Of a stretch of DNA of 64,000 bases, positions 9,519 through 22,439 are shown piece by piece. The notes beneath the pieces are model-generated. The model was not told the origin of the DNA. It saw only the letters and a list, made by a program, of their open reading frames with translations, and did no database searches. This DNA comes from Saccopteryx bilineata (lineage: Eukaryota; Chordata; Mammalia; Chiroptera; Emballonuridae). The DNA lies in contig NC_089495.1 in NCBI RefSeq assembly GCF_036850765.1, forward strand, positions 207,192,347 through 207,256,346, given 5' to 3'. The first letter of the stretch is position 1; the number at the start of each line of letters is the position of its first letter. The translations under genes were made by a program, and so were the position numbers.

Positions 9519-11164
9519 CTACCCTGAGTGAGTCCTCAGGTGTCTCCTGAGGGTTGATTTATCACCAAATCCTCGTCCACACTCCAAGCACACGAAGGGC
9601 TTCTCCCCCGAGTGAGTCCTCTGGTGTGTTTTGAGATTGGACTTATAACCAAATCCTCGTCCACACTCCGGGCACACATAGGGCTTCTCCCCTGAGTGAA
9701 TCCTCTGGTGTATCTTGAGCTTTGACTTAAATGTAAATCTTCGTCCACACTCTGAGCACACAAAGGGCTTGTCGCCCGAGTGAGTCCTCTGGTGTGTCTT
9801 CAGGGCTGATTTGTCACCAAATCCCCGTCCACACTCTGGGCACACGCAGGGCTTCTCCCCCGAGTGAGTCATCTGGTGCCTCCTGAGGAGTGACTTAAGA
9901 ACAAATGCCCGTCCACACTCAAGACAGACGAAGGGCTTCTTCCTTGAGTGAGTCATCTGGTGTCTCCTAAGAAGTGACTTATGAACAAATGCTCGTCCAC
10001 ACTCAAGACATACAAAGGGCTTCTCCCCCGAGTGAGTCCAATTGTGCCTCCTGAGGATTGACTTATCACCAAAGCTTCGTCCACACTCTAGGCACACAAA
10101 GGCCTTGTCCCCTGAGTGAGTCCTCTGGTGCTTCTTGAGGTATGACTTATCACCAAATCCTCGTCCACACTCTAGGCACACAAAGGGCTTCTCCCTCGAG
10201 TGAGTCTTCTGGTGTCTCCTGAGGAGTGACTTATGAACAAATGTTCGTCCACACTCAAGACACATGAAGGGCTTCTCTGCTGAGTGAGTACTCTGGTGTC
10301 TCCTGAGGGATGATTTATCACCAAATCCTCGTTTACACTCCGGACACACAAAGGGCTTGTCCCCTGAGTGAGTCCTCTGGTGTATCTTGAGTGCTGACTT
10401 ATCACCAAATCCTCGTCCACACTCTGGGCACACACAGGGCTTCTCCCCCGAGTGAGTCATCTGGTGTCTCCTGAGGTGTGGCTTATGAACAAATGCTCGT
10501 CCACACTCAAGACAAACAAAGGGCTTCTCTTTTGAGTGAGTCATCTGGTTTCTCCTGAGAAGTGACTTATCACCAAATATTTGTCCACACTCATTACACA
10601 GGAAAGGATTCTCCATCAATGAATGCACTTCAGGGTGTCTGAGGAAGTGTGACTTAAGTGTAAAGATTCGCCCACACTGCCTGCAAACATAGGGCTTCTC
10701 CCCTGAAAGGGTCACCCTGTCTGCCATAACATTTGATTCTAAGCTGAAGTCTGGTTCGAGCTCACTGCACCTCACAGGTCCAGATCTCAGGGTTTGTAAT
10801 TCCTTCCTCCCTTTGTCTGTCTGCACTAAGCTTACCCTTTGGGCCGAGTTGGGCTCTATTTCTAGCACCGTATGACCTTCCCTAGAATGTCCTCTGGGTG
10901 AGCTGCAGAACGCACCTAATGTTTTCCCCTCCTCCATCTGCACAAATGAAAGTCTCAAGCCATCTTCTCTGCCTTCACCTTCTGTGTTTTTCCTCCAGCA
11001 ACTTTGAGAAAAAGATGTCTGCTCCTGATGCCACAGGGCCGAATCCCCTGGATGGAAGTCACACGTGTCCGAGCACATGGGAAGCACCTGCTGGCTGGGC
11101 AGTGGCTCCCGGGAGAAAGCCGGAAGACAGAAGAAGCGAGGGTTTTTTTCTGGCTTTGATTCTG
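9519..11164 (-). CDS. Gene A: KRAB C2H2 zinc-finger protein, finger exon
   Basis: This is a predicted nuclear DNA-binding repressor. The exon opens at 11164 after the acceptor tttctccag. With the G carried from the KRAB exon it reads AESKPE, as in ZNF589-type proteins, followed by an acidic spacer of about 150 residues. Fourteen 28-residue fingers follow. Thirteen keep CX2C and HX3H, and finger 2 has Asn for the first zinc His (RRNQMTH). Linkers are mostly HSGEKP. Helix positions 1 and 2 are nearly always K and S, while -1, 3 and 6 vary. Fingers 3-4 and 10-11 are near copies. The exon ends at TAG (9521-9519). With 15967-16000, 15728-15786 and 12274-12400 the model is 1866 nt (621 codons plus stop). 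The family is certain; orthology is not. It resembles PRDM9 in array style, but no PR/SET domain is seen. Confidence 0.88.
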
Positions 11165-11457
11165 CTGGAGAAAAAAAAGTTTAGTCAGAGAAGACCTAAC
11201 ATCACTACAGGGAGTGCCCCCTTGTCTCAGGTAAACTAGGGCCCTCCTGCCACACCTGTTATTCATCATATGTGTACAACATCATGTTTCCAGTAATGAT
11301 TTCTTTAGGTTCTATTTCTACACAGTCCCTTTTCTATGGCAATCCAGTGGAACCATCCCAGAAACATCTTCTACATGTCACTCAGACTGGGTGCATTCCA
11401 GGTAAGCATTCTATTATGTAAACCCCTTCAGTACCACCAGCTGTTTCTGTCTCGTAA

Positions 11458-11714
11458 GTCAGCCAGACAGAGAGAGAGAGGCAGGGACAGACAGACAGGA
11501 ACAGAGAGAGATGAGAAGCATCAATCATTAGTTTTTTGTTGTGCATTGCGACACCTTAGTTGTTCATTGATTGCTTTCTCATATGTGCTTTGACCACGGG
11601 CCTTCAGCAGACCGAGTAACCCCTTGCTCGAGCCAGCGACCTTGGGGTCTCGAACCTGGGTTCTTCCACATCCCAGTCCGACGTTCTATCTACTGTGCCA
11701 CTGCCTGGTCAGGC
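11458..11714 (-). mobile_element. VES-like SINE in the gene A intron
   Basis: The agagagagagg tail starts near 11470 and the reverse head ends GGTCAGGC at 11714. Confidence 0.75.
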
Positions 11715-12241
11715 GAATCTCTGTAAGTTTTTAAATAAGACAATAAACATAGTTTATAAAACACAAACCTCTGACTGTTGCAGAAGGCGTTTCTCACCAT
11801 TCTGCCACATGCAAACAGCTCTTCCAGTCCCACCAGCCTCCTTACAATTCTTTACTCCTGGAAAGGACTTCACGTCCTTGAGGCTGAAGCACCAACAAGT
11901 CTTTACCTGAAATGCTATTTCCTTTCAGACAGAGTCTAACTCCGTCACCACATTATGTCTTTGGTCCCATGACTTCCTCACAGATTTCAAATTCAGTCCA
12001 CCACCCTGTCGCAATAGATAATTCTTTATCCTGCTTCATTTAATCATTATTTATGACTAGGAATGCTTATCACTCTCTAACGTACTATCCTATCAATGCA
12101 CAGGAGGCTTCTTCTTTCTTATTTGTCTCAATATATCATGAAAAGTAAGCCCGCATGGGCAGAGGTTGCTATTCCTTCACTTCTGTGTGGCTCTAAGTGT
12201 CTAAAGCATTTTCCGGTTCCAGTAGGTGGTCCGTCCCGCTA

Positions 12242-12400
<159 letters not shown>

Positions 12401-12489
12401 CTATAATCAAGCAACCCGTTAACGATCAGCAAGTCACCATCAATTTTCCAAGTATACAATGAGTAAATATGTGCTTATTTACTCTATGA

Positions 12490-12945
12490 GCATGGGTTCA
12501 TAGATATGACCCCATGGTCACTGGCTTGAGCACGGGGTCGAAAGCTCTGCTGTATTTGCCTGACCTGTGGTGGCGCAGTGGGATAAAGCGTCGACCTGGA
12601 ACACTGAGGTTGCCGGTTCGAAACCTTGGGCTTGCCCGGTCAAGGCACATATGGGAGTTGATGCTTCCTGCTCCTCCCTCCCCTTCTCTCTCTCTCTCTC
12701 CTCTCTCTCTAAAAATTAATAAATAAAATATAAAAAAAAAGAACTCAAACTACTTAAAAAGCTAAAATAAAATCATATTAAAAAGAAAGCTCTGCTGTAC
12801 CTTCCACGTCAAAGCACAAGTGAGGAAGCAATACTTGAATACTAAGGTGCTACAATGAAGAAATGAAGCTTCTCATCTCTCCCTCTTCCCATCTTTTCCT
12901 ATCAGTCCCTCTCTAACTCTCCATCTGTGTCAAAAAAAACCCAAA
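12490..12945 (+). mobile_element. Old VES-like SINE with a younger short SINE nested at 12558-12740
   Basis: The outer element matches the SINE at 44012-44385 and is split. The inner one has the head GCCTGACCTGTGGTGGCGC and an A-rich tail, and is bounded by the repeated word aaagctctgctgta. Confidence 0.7.
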
Positions 12946-13713
12946 AAAACAACTGAAACCTGTAGCACTGCTCAGGAAGGTGACCATGAGGACAAACTAT
13001 GGAGGAATATTGAGATGACAGAGTTCCAGATGGCATCTAAGTTCCAATTTGAAAGGGACCTGGTGTCCACAGTGTATCGTCCAACATACATCTCATAACC
13101 AGTAAGGGAAGGATGAATGTACAATCCAGGGAGACTGTAACTCAGCACAGAACTGGAAAGTTGTCTTCATTTTACATAACAGGAAAATCTATTTAGACTT
13201 CTTCTGATTCTCATATTCGTATGTTCTCTTTTATTTTCTTTCTCACCCTGCATCTCTCCACTTCAATACACTTTCTTTGTTAAATACTGAGCATTTTAGG
13301 TAAAACATTGTAGCAACTCTGGAGACCAACCCTGCTCCTTCCTCAGGCTCTGGCTCTCGTCACTTGTTCATGTTTTCTGACTCATCTTGGTGAGTTCAAT
13401 AAATGCTTTTGCCCATAAATAATGGCAAATCAGCAGGAGGGGTCTGGACATGCACAATCATGCTGTCCCTCCCAATCCAGAAATGACAGTCCCTTTATAT
13501 GGCTCACTTGGTTGTCCTACCTGAACTACTTACATAACCTTAACTAGAATAGAAAAAAAAAAAAAGAATCAATGCAATGAGGAGTTACACAGCATCAGCA
13601 GATGAAGAAAACATTTGCCTGGGCTGTAACTCGACACATCACCAGACAAAAAAAAAAATTAGCCCGAGTCTTAGAGGAGCCCTGAGGAGCCACTGCGCCA
13701 CCTCACCCGCAGG

Positions 13714-14457
13714 CGTTGTAAAGTACCAAAAGCTACAGAATCGATATTAATATTTTAAGAGGCTTAAAGAACATTTTATCAATTTAGGTTAAGGTGTGCA
13801 GAGAAATTTTGTGAATAATCTCTGTACTGTGTGATTGGCATAAAACCAGGATGGCCCTTGGCATTGTATTGTAAATGCAAAGGGAAGGAAAACATGGATT
13901 CCCTGACATTCCACCACACCTGTGGGGATAGGGATGAATAGCTAGCCAGGTGCGGGAAGAGAAAAGCCAAAATAAACCTTTTCTTATAGTAATGAGCCAT
14001 TTGTGGGCATTTGTCCCCCAGGAAACTACCTCTCCCATATAAATGCATATAGTTAATATGTGTGACTCTGGACAAAGAGATGGCGGATAAACATTAGAAA
14101 ATATAGGAATGTCCCTTAATATGTAAAGAGACATCTTTCTATCATTGTGTTAACTTGTAAATTTTGTGTTCTCCAAAATGATGTATGGCTTGCAAATTGA
14201 ACATGGTCCTATCGTATTAAAGGGCATATGACTATAACCAATAGTGGTAAAGGGAACCTAATTGCAATTTTTGCTTCTATACTTCCTGATTGCAAAACTA
14301 TAAAAACTAAGTAGAACAAAGGGCTGGCACACTCTCCCTTAGATTTCTGTCGGAGTTGCCACCGCTTGGCCAAGCTAGACAATAAAGCTTTGGTGTGTAA
14401 TCGACGGGTTTTGTTCGTGTCTTCAATGTTTCGAGTCCCTCTGGATTAGGCTTAACA
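13714..14457 (+). mobile_element. Solo LTR related to the ERV at 24-32 kb
   Basis: It begins (c)GTTGTAAAGTACC, close to the TGTTGTAAGGTACC start of the ERV LTRs, and ends GGCTTAACA. A TATA-like ctataaaaac lies near 14298 and AATAAA at 14381. Z3 lacks this insertion near 45525. Confidence 0.7.
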
Positions 14458-15073
14458 GTAATAGCTAGTTAAAACATTAAACTAAGAAAGAAAGAAAAAA
14501 AAATTATAAGTATGTACCGATCTCACCAAACACTGGAAAAACACATAACCACACCAGGAAGCTTCAGCTGTGACTGGGAAATGTGCCTCCCACCGTGCGC
14601 ATTTCCAATCAAGAGTCCTCTAGAGAGGACCGCCCATTCAGGGGTGTCTGAGACCCTACCAGTTTTTATGGGAAAAGTTTGGCTGGAGGCTATTAATAGC
14701 AGGAGGCCTCTTCCTTCATAGTCTCTAGGAACAAAGAAAGGTCACAGCACTTAGAATAATTAACTAGGTTGGCAATCAAGTGATTAAGAACATCATTCTC
14801 AGTTTAGGAGAAAATAGAGCAGGACTTCTCAACTCAAGAGTCAATAATCAGTAATTCCTGCAAAAAAAAATTTTTTTGTGATCTTTTCTGTTTGTGCATT
14901 TGAGTTAAAATTCTCTTATTTTTTAAATACTGTTCATCCACATTATGCTCTGCTTCTCTAGTTGTTCAAAAATTTCTAAAGTAAGAGAGTATAAAGATGT
15001 CCACGGCAAAAGACAGTATCTTTAGCTAGTATGATATGAAATGAAATACTACATTTAAAATTTTTAATAATCT

Positions 15074-15401
15074 GCCTGACCAGGAGGTGGCGCAGTGGAT
15101 AGAGCGTCGGACTGGGATGCGGAAGGACCCAGGTTCGAGACCCTGAGGTCGCCAGCTTGAGTGCAGACTCATCTGGTTTGAGCAAAGCTCACCAGCTTGA
15201 ACCCAAGGTCGCTGGCTCGAGCAGGGGGTTACTCGGTCAGCTGAAGGCCCGCGGTCAAGGCACATATGAGAAAGCAATCAATGAACAACTAAGATGTTGC
15301 AACGTGCAATGAAAAACTAATGATTGATGCTTCTCATCTCTCTCCATTCCTGTCTGTCTGTCTGTCCCTGTCTATCCCTCTCTCTGACTCACTCTCTGTC
15401 T

Positions 15402-15434
<33 letters not shown>

Positions 15435-15470
15435 ATAAAATAAAATAAAATAATTAAAAAAATTTTTTTA
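15074..15470 (+). mobile_element. Full-length VES-like SINE
   Basis: The head GCCTGACCAGGAGGTGGCGC is followed by the tRNA-unrelated body (atgagaaagcaatcaatg), a CT-rich stretch and an (AAAT)n tail at 15410-15450. Confidence 0.85.
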
Positions 15471-15727
15471 ATAATCTCAGTTCTTCAAAAATATCCCTTA
15501 TACTTTGTACTTTCCTGGGATCTACAAATCTTGGGTAGATTTTCTAACAAGAAAAATAAAACAGAAATGCAGGAGTCATTCGAAAACATGCTGCCTGACA
15601 CATGCATGACTGTCTAATGCTCTTTGCTTTTTCCCTTCCCGAGAAAAGAGACTATCCCGTTTGCCTCTTCTCTGGAAACGGAGCCAGCATTTCAGAAAAA
15701 AGGGAAAAAAATGTAATCCCAACTCAC

Positions 15728-15786
15728 CAGTGTTCTGGGCTTTCCCTCCTTTTCTTGGAGCGAGTCAGTGCAGTTGGAAGGCAGAC
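15728..15786 (-). CDS. Gene A: coding exon 2
   Basis: This 59-nt exon lies between acceptor cttcccctag and donor CTG|gtgagt. In the phase from exon 1 it reads LPSNCTDSLQEKEG and so on, ending TL without a stop. It joins the KRAB exon in phase 0. Confidence 0.75.
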
Positions 15787-15966
15787 CTAGGGGAAGAACA
15801 AAGCTCTGAGGGTGCAGGCCTCCCAGAATGCCCCGGGGAGCAGCTCCTCGGAGCCCAGGACAGAGGGAGCAGTCCCTTTACTCAGCTGGGGTCACTACAG
15901 TGCTCTCAGCTAAGCCCAGAGCCTTACTCCTCCTCCTCACCTCTCCAGACTCTCAACAACTCTCAC

Positions 15967-16219
15967 CTTTAGCCTCATGATTTGGTGTCAGAATCTTCAT
16001 GGTCTCCACGTCTTCCCTGTTCTCCTCCCGGTCCTGCTCTCCCAGGGCCGAAGGATCATGCAACCTCATGGCCCCCGGAGTAAGACCACTCTTTGCCTGA
16101 AATGCTACCTCCCAGTAACGTAGACGTTATTTCATCTCAAGACCAATTTCTGCTCCTGCCCCAGGTGACTTCTCCGAACCTCCTTGTGAAAGCCCACCGC
16201 GTTTCCATGAAGCCAGCAC
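15967..16219 (-). CDS. Gene A: start-codon exon
   Basis: Coding starts at the ATG 16000-15998 (context gagaccATGa). It gives MKILTPNHEAK plus one base of the next codon before the donor AAAG|gtgag. The 5' part of the exon reaches an acceptor at 16219. An earlier ATG at about 16207 opens a 23-codon upstream frame, so leaky scanning or another start is possible. This start was chosen because it is conserved in all copies and keeps the phase into KRAB. Confidence 0.7.
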
Positions 16220-17010
16220 CTGCGGGTGGAGCAGCAATGTGACGTTTCCACAGTCCTTACTGTACAAATCAGGCACTGCATCTCCTGAGAGCTCCCACCC
16301 CAACCGCAACCCCACTCACTCACCGCCTTGGGACAGAGTCAACCCCACACAAACAAGCCCAAAACCCAGAACTCTATATTCACACACAATCTGGGGTGCC
16401 CAGAACTACTCACACACGCATGACCCCAGTACATGTTCCCTTGCCAAAAGCAGGGTGGCTCTCAGGTCGCCTCTGCACCCTCACCCACCACAGGGAACGC
16501 CTGTCTATTTAGCTCTGGCTGAACTCGTGTGCCCAGAGCCCAAATGAACCTCGGAGAAGTACGACTGCAGCCACCTCCCTATGTGAATTACACGGCCCAG
16601 AATCATCCCAACTTGTCCAAAAAACAAACAAACAAACAAACAAACAAACAAAAAAAACGATATGACAGCTCCTGCTCACCCGCTTCAGCGGGAGAAGGAA
16701 GGACTCCGGGTTCGACCCGCAACTCAGGGACTCCGAGGAAACTGAGTCTCACCCCACTTCCCCGCCCCTAAATACACGTCTGGGGCCGCGTCCCGGCTCC
16801 AAAAAATGAAACCTCCCTTAGTTCCCGTTCCATCGACTGCACACCAGCCTCACTCATCCCGGGTCCAACCCTCCAGCTCCCACCAGGAATCCTAAGCCTA
16901 ACCTTCGCCGCACTCGTCCCTCCTTCCAGCACCGTAGTCAACCTGGCTGACCCCGCTACCCGGAACCAGCAGCAGAGGTCCACGTGGTCTACCGGCTCAT
17001 CTGAGTAAGA

Positions 17011-17653
17011 ACTACGATTCCCAGAATCCCTAGAGGCTTCGGCTCCTGCAACACAATGATCTTTAAACCACGAGTTTAATATACGTAACATTATATACTG
17101 TAGTGACAGCCGACCTGTTCATCCAATTTTTTTATTGATTGATTTTTTAGAGAGAAAAAATGGATGCCTGACCTGCGGTGGCGCAGTGGATGAAGCGTTG
17201 ACCTGGAATGCTGAGGTTGCCGGTTCGAAACCCTGCACTTGCCTGGTCAAGGCACATACGGGAGTTGATGCTTCCTGCTCCTCCCCCCCTTTCTCTCTCT
17301 CTCTTTCTCTCTAAAAATGAATAAATAAAATCTAAAAAGCAAACAAAAAAACATTTAAAAAAAAAAAAGAGAGAGAAAATGGAAGGCAGAAAAAGAGAAA
17401 GGCAGTGAGAGAAAGAAACATGGATTCGTCCCACTTATTTATGCAATCATGGTTGATTCTTGTATGCACCCTGACTGAGATTAATACTGCAATCTTGGCA
17501 TATCCCACGATGCTTCCTTCAACTACTTGAAAAAACCGGCCTAACTTACCCATCTGTTTTCTTAAGATACCTACGTATAAAACAGACAATGATTCCTGAA
17601 TAAAGCCTTTTCGCCCGGCTCCAATCGCCGGAAAGACTACAGTTCCCGGAAGC
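17011..17653. promoter_or_regulatory. Paired ZNF143-type motifs, P2 (gene A promoter)
   Basis: ACTACGATTCCCAGAAT lies at 17011-17027 and ACTACAGTTCCCGGAAG at 17636-17652. A SINE inserted between them (17166-17345) widens the spacing to about 625 bp, from about 400 bp elsewhere. A candidate minus-strand first-exon donor is near 16681 (AGCGG|gtgagc). Confidence 0.6.
17166..17345 (+). mobile_element. Short tRNA-derived SINE inside the P2 promoter
   Basis: The head is GCCTGACCTGCGGTGGCGC, with a short CT-rich body and an A-rich tail. It lands inside the older SINE shared by all P blocks. Confidence 0.8.
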
Positions 17654-18883
17654 CTTTGCGCCGCGTCCCCTGAGGTTTCTCCTGTATGACAGTCCTCTCC
17701 CGGGTTCTATGCGGAGAAGGCATTTCTGGTTGAAAGGTCCAGTAGCTCTAGTGCACAGGCTGTGGGGCCGTTCTGCGCTTTAGCATGTTTTTCTCTTCTC
17801 ATGGCGCAGTGAAATTCACTTAGTTTAAGAAGGAAAGCAAACATGCCTCCTTCCGTGCGCCTCTGCTAAGTGTGGCTCCGTGCTAAGGGCCCGCCCCTGT
17901 AGGCAGCCCTGCGTTACTAGCCGGACAACCACGAACGGCAAAGGGGTCACCCCACTGTGGATGCTGTGCAGTCGATTTCCTCTCGCCAAGTCAGTTGATG
18001 GCAGAGAAATACAGGACGGCTTAACAACAGAGTACAGCACACGACGTGAAAACTAAAATGGAAGGTGAAGATGCCAGGCTTTCCCAAATTATAATGAAGC
18101 TCCTCCTTCCTAGCCTTCCTTCCACGTGATAGAGCTGCATGAAGTGTTTCCTGAGATGGACAGGGAAGCTCTCAGGAGGGTCTAAGCACGGAGGTGATTG
18201 GACCTGGCTTTTGCCCAGAGCTCTGTCCTCATCTCTGGCTTCCCTCCTACTCCAGTAGACAGTTCACCCTCCTAGACCTCGCATTTCCTTCTCGAGTTAA
18301 ACTCCTCCCTCCCTCTCTCTCCAACATTCTCCCCATGTTTGGTTACTGAACTAATCCTCCCTGAGCTGGAGGCTCAGATTTTTTTGCCTCCAGTAAATCT
18401 CTTCTGGCCCCTTTGTTTGATAGGTATTTTTTTTTTGATTCCCCGAGAAAAATTCACAAAACAATTATTATTCTATTCTGTCTTGGTTTGTTCATAGCTG
18501 TCACTTAGGAGACTGGCTTTTCTGAGGCATGCACCATCTACTGTGGCACTGCTGTCTTATATGTCCGGAATAGAGGCTGAAAATATTGTTCTTAAAAAAA
18601 TTAATGATTCAATGGATGTATGGATGATATCTTCATGGAAAAGACTCAAGAACTTCAGCCAATTGCCACTGTCTTTTGGAGGGTGGCAATCTGTTTAGGG
18701 CCAGGGAAGAGATGAGGTGGCAAGGTTGTAGCAACTAGTGCCATTGTTGTTTCTATAGAAACACTTGGACCAACCCTCTTTCTCCAAACCCCACATCTCC
18801 AACCTCTGTTCCAGCTTTCCAGTGAAGAGACCATCAAGAACAGCACTCACTGAACTCTGTTCAATTATTACAAGTCTTTCGGC

Positions 18884-19204
18884 TTTTTTTTTTTTTTACA
18901 GAGTCAGAGAGAGGAATAGATAGGGACAGACAGACAGGAACAGAGAGAGATGAGAAGCATCAATCATCAGTTTTTCCTGCAACACCTTAGTTGTTCATTG
19001 ATTGCTTTCTCATATGTACCTTGACTGTGGGCCTTCAGCAGACTGAGTAACCCCTTGCTCAAGCCAGTGACTTTAGGTCTATGCTGGTGAGCTTTTTGCT
19101 CAAGCCAGATGAGCTCATGCTCAAGCTGGCGACCTCGGGGTCTCAAACCCAGTCTTCCTCATTCCAGTCTGACGCTCTATCAACTGCACCACCGCCTGTC
19201 AGGC
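18884..19204 (-). mobile_element. VES-like SINE
   Basis: The T-run is at 18884-18897 and the reverse head ends CTGTCAGGC. Flanking words ctcttcggcttt and ctcttcgggcttt are near copies. Confidence 0.8.
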
Positions 19205-20228
19205 AACTCTTCGGGCTTTAATAAGACTATTTCCTGGCCACTTTTGCACCTTGCTGACATGCCCAGGGATCTTGCTGGGAGACAGCCATTGGCATTGTGA
19301 GTAGCTGTGTTCTCCTGAAATGTTTATTCTGGTTCTCCCTTCCTGTTACCCCTTTCTGGGTGTTTCCATGTTGAAGCAACCAAAATCTCCAGCCAGTATT
19401 TATCAGACAAAGTTCACCTTTACACTCAACCATGTTTCCTGTTTCCACCTAAACCTCTGCTTCATTCGTCAATCTGGTATCACCTGAATTTATTCCCAGT
19501 TTACCTGTAGAATTCAATGAAAGCCTAGTTAAGGCTCTCCCTTTAGAAATCATGAATAAGTACTCCTAAAAGTGGAATGCAGGACCTTCCGTGTATATGC
19601 TTCTGTGCATTTTTCTGTAAAGAGAATTAAGTTTTTATTAGAGTCTCAAAAAATAACATTTGTATGTGACAGTGATAGAGAGACACAATCAATTCTTCAT
19701 TCCGCACATCAGTTTTTCATTAATTGCTTTCTCATATGTTGAACTCTCAAATTGGACCATGTGGGCTGAGAGGAAGGGAGATTAGGAAAGGGTGTGGCCA
19801 AAGTACCAGGCCTTTGGGATAAAAAAACAACACCTAGTGTAAGAATGAGCTGTCCTGGACAAATTGGTAGAATAATGTATATAAGCAGCACCCTTGCATT
19901 GGAAAAATGAGGGGACTCAGCATTAAACGTGTATTTATGAGTCTTTAAACCTGTGTGTACCTACCAGGCCCAAACCAATGATTCATGGCTGGAGGAAAGG
20001 TCATAGCTAAAGGACCTGCATCTAGAATACAACACCCTGAAGGAAGTATGTCTATAAAGCCTCCATAAAAATTCAAGACTTGAACAGACTTTTGAAGAAC
20101 AGTGATATCTTGATGGGGATGAGAGGTATTCAGCAGAGACCTAAGTAGAGATTAGGAGGAAAAAAACCAGGGGATGGAGCCTTCACAGCAGCCAATGGTA
20201 GTAATCATTTAAAAGAAGCAGCAATCTA

Positions 20229-20560
20229 ACCTGACCAGCGGTGGCGCAGTGGATAGAGTATCAGACTGGGATGCAGAGGACCCAGGTTCAAGACCCCGAG
20301 GTTGCCAGCTTGAGTGTGGGCTCATCTGGTTTGAGCAAAAATTCTACCAGCTTGAGTCCAACTCGGTCTGCTGAAGGCCCGCGGTCAAGGCACATATGAG
20401 AAAACAATCAATGAACAACTAAGGTGTTGCAACGCGCAATGAAAAACTAATGATTAATGCTTCTCATCTCTCCGTTCCTGTCTGTCTGTCCCTGTCTGTC
20501 CCTCTCTCTGACTCTCTCTCTGTCTCTGTAAAAATAAATAAATAAATAAAATAAAATGAG
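20229..20560 (+). mobile_element. VES-like SINE
   Basis: The head is ACCTGACCAGCGGTGGCGC and the tail (AAAT)n. The near repeat gcagcaatc lies on both sides. P1, P3 and P4 have the empty site. Confidence 0.85.
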
Positions 20561-22085
20561 CAGCAATCCAGAACTTGGTGACCTAGGAAGTTCCTCCCCT
20601 TTGGAACATTGCTCGTCATCTCTATAGAAAGGTTCAGATTACCCCTAAAATCTACTAGATTTTTTTGAGATTATATTTTCTCAAGGGTTGAATTCAGGCT
20701 GGAAACCTGGGCTGTGAATGTAAATTCCTTTCCGGATGCATGAGAGACTAAGGTACACAGGCTGAGCTTATTTATGAAAGAGTTTACTGGAACAGAAGGA
20801 CAAGAGAACATAGGGAAGGATTGTGTATGAAAATAAAAAAAAGTGGTCTTTTTTAGGTTACTTACATAACACCTTTCACTTCTTCATTCCCAGTTATTTA
20901 GAAAAGTAAAAAAATAAAACCATGTCTATTTAGTTGCTAGTGCCATCCTCACTCATACAGAGGATAGAAGAGGAGTCAAGACTTCTGAAACCACCTCAAA
21001 GGTGACTGAGGTAGTGAATGCTGAGGAAAAAAACAATCTCTTGGTCTTATGTAGATGTAAACAAGATAAATGTCCACCCACAAACCCTCCCCAGCTAGGT
21101 CTTTGCCCTGAGTGTCCTTTGTTGCACAATGAAGTATAACTGATTGCTAATGCATCACACAGAGGCTCTTCCTGTCCTCATAAATTCCTCTTTCTGTTCT
21201 CTTAATGCAGCGTTTCTATGATGTATCCAGAGGTAAGCATATCCCCAGACCCTGCCCATTCTCCCTGCACACATAAAATGTATAAGCTGGGATTTGTTTG
21301 GTGTTATTCATGGTTACAATCATGTCTACACTCCTTGTTTACTTAAGGTATTGAGTGCAGTCCTTGGAGAGACAATGGGTGGAGAATTGAGTGGTTTATT
21401 GGTGACTGAGGGCTGGAATGGGCAGAGGAAGGAGCTGACCTGCAGTGTGTTCACAGCTGAGATCTCATGGGCATCTCTAGATCCGAAATGACCCTTTTAA
21501 CCCAACAGAGTCAAGGGGTCAGGTTTTGCCACCCCATCTCAATCAATTATTGGCCAGGAGCTACCCCAATTAAAGGGCCTGTGGCTGAGAGAAAGTCCTC
21601 GAAAAGTATTCTTCACCATGGCCATCAGCAGCAGTTATCAGCAGCTGCAGGGCTGTTGGTCCTGATAAGGTGATCTGGGAAGAGCTCCACAACTTTCCCA
21701 GAGAAGGATCACCCAATGGCATGAGAATAAGCTTTCATGACACGAGCCTTCTCCAAAATCCCTGCAAACACACGGTCCCTCCCTGAGTATGCCATCATGT
21801 ACCTGCCTGTTGGCCACTGGTGTTCAGTCAATGTTGACTTATTCCTAACGCCTCAGTCACACTCCCTGCACAAATGCTTCCTCTCTAAAGGCATTTTCCC
21901 TGTGTAATGGGGGCTGACATACGGCTAGAGTTACCCACATGCTGCATACATGCAATTCCTCTGGTGAATGTGTCCTTTGTGCATGATAGCAAGCGACACA
22001 TCTCTGCAAGTTCAATACTACACAATCACATACAGACAGTCTGGTGTCTCTCTGGTGTAAGATGATGTTTCATGGTTGGCTAAAG

Positions 22086-22423
22086 TCTTTTTTATTTTTT
22101 TACAAGAACAGAGAGAGAGTTAGAGAGAGGGATAGGTAGAAACAGACAGACAGGAATGAAGAGAGATGAGAAGCATCAATCATCAGTTTTTTGTTGTGAC
22201 ACTTTAGTTGTTCATTGATTGCTTTCTCATATGTGCTTTGACCACTGGCCTTCAGCAGACCAAGTAACCCCTTGCTTGAGCCAGCGACCTTGGGTCCAAG
22301 CTAGTGAGCTTTTTGCTGAAGCCAGATGAGCTCATGCTCAAGCTGGCAACCTTGGGGTCTCAAACCTGGGTCCTTGGCATCCCAGTCCGATGCTCTATCC
22401 ACTGCACCACCACCTGGTCAGGC
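22086..22423 (-). mobile_element. VES-like SINE in the Z2 3' region
   Basis: The reverse head ends GGTCAGGC at 22423. The near repeats ggctaaagtctt and ttgctgaagtctt flank it. Confidence 0.8.
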
Positions 22424-22439
22424 TTGCTGAAGTCTTGAC

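Larger units (their letters stand above)
15501..20860 (-). repeat. P block, copy 2 (gene A promoter and 5' exons)
   Basis: It aligns with P1, P4 and P5. Private insertions are the short SINE at 17166-17345 and VES-like SINEs at 18884-19204 and 20229-20560. The region right of the second ZNF143-type motif has no convincing gene. Confidence 0.8.

Noticed and set aside
9519..10700. Regular 84-bp repeats that might suggest a CRISPR-like or satellite array
   Set aside because: They are in-frame C2H2 finger units within one exon; there are no unique spacers and the context is mammalian.
9519..11164. Gene A as PRDM9
   Set aside because: The array style is similar, but the exons upstream give a KRAB-A box and a ZNF589-type spacer, and no PR/SET or SSXRD sequence was seen.
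15074..15150. tRNA-like sequences with B-box motifs (here and in every SINE head)
   Set aside because: They are heads of dispersed SINEs with CT-rich bodies, A-rich tails and target duplications, not standalone tRNA genes.
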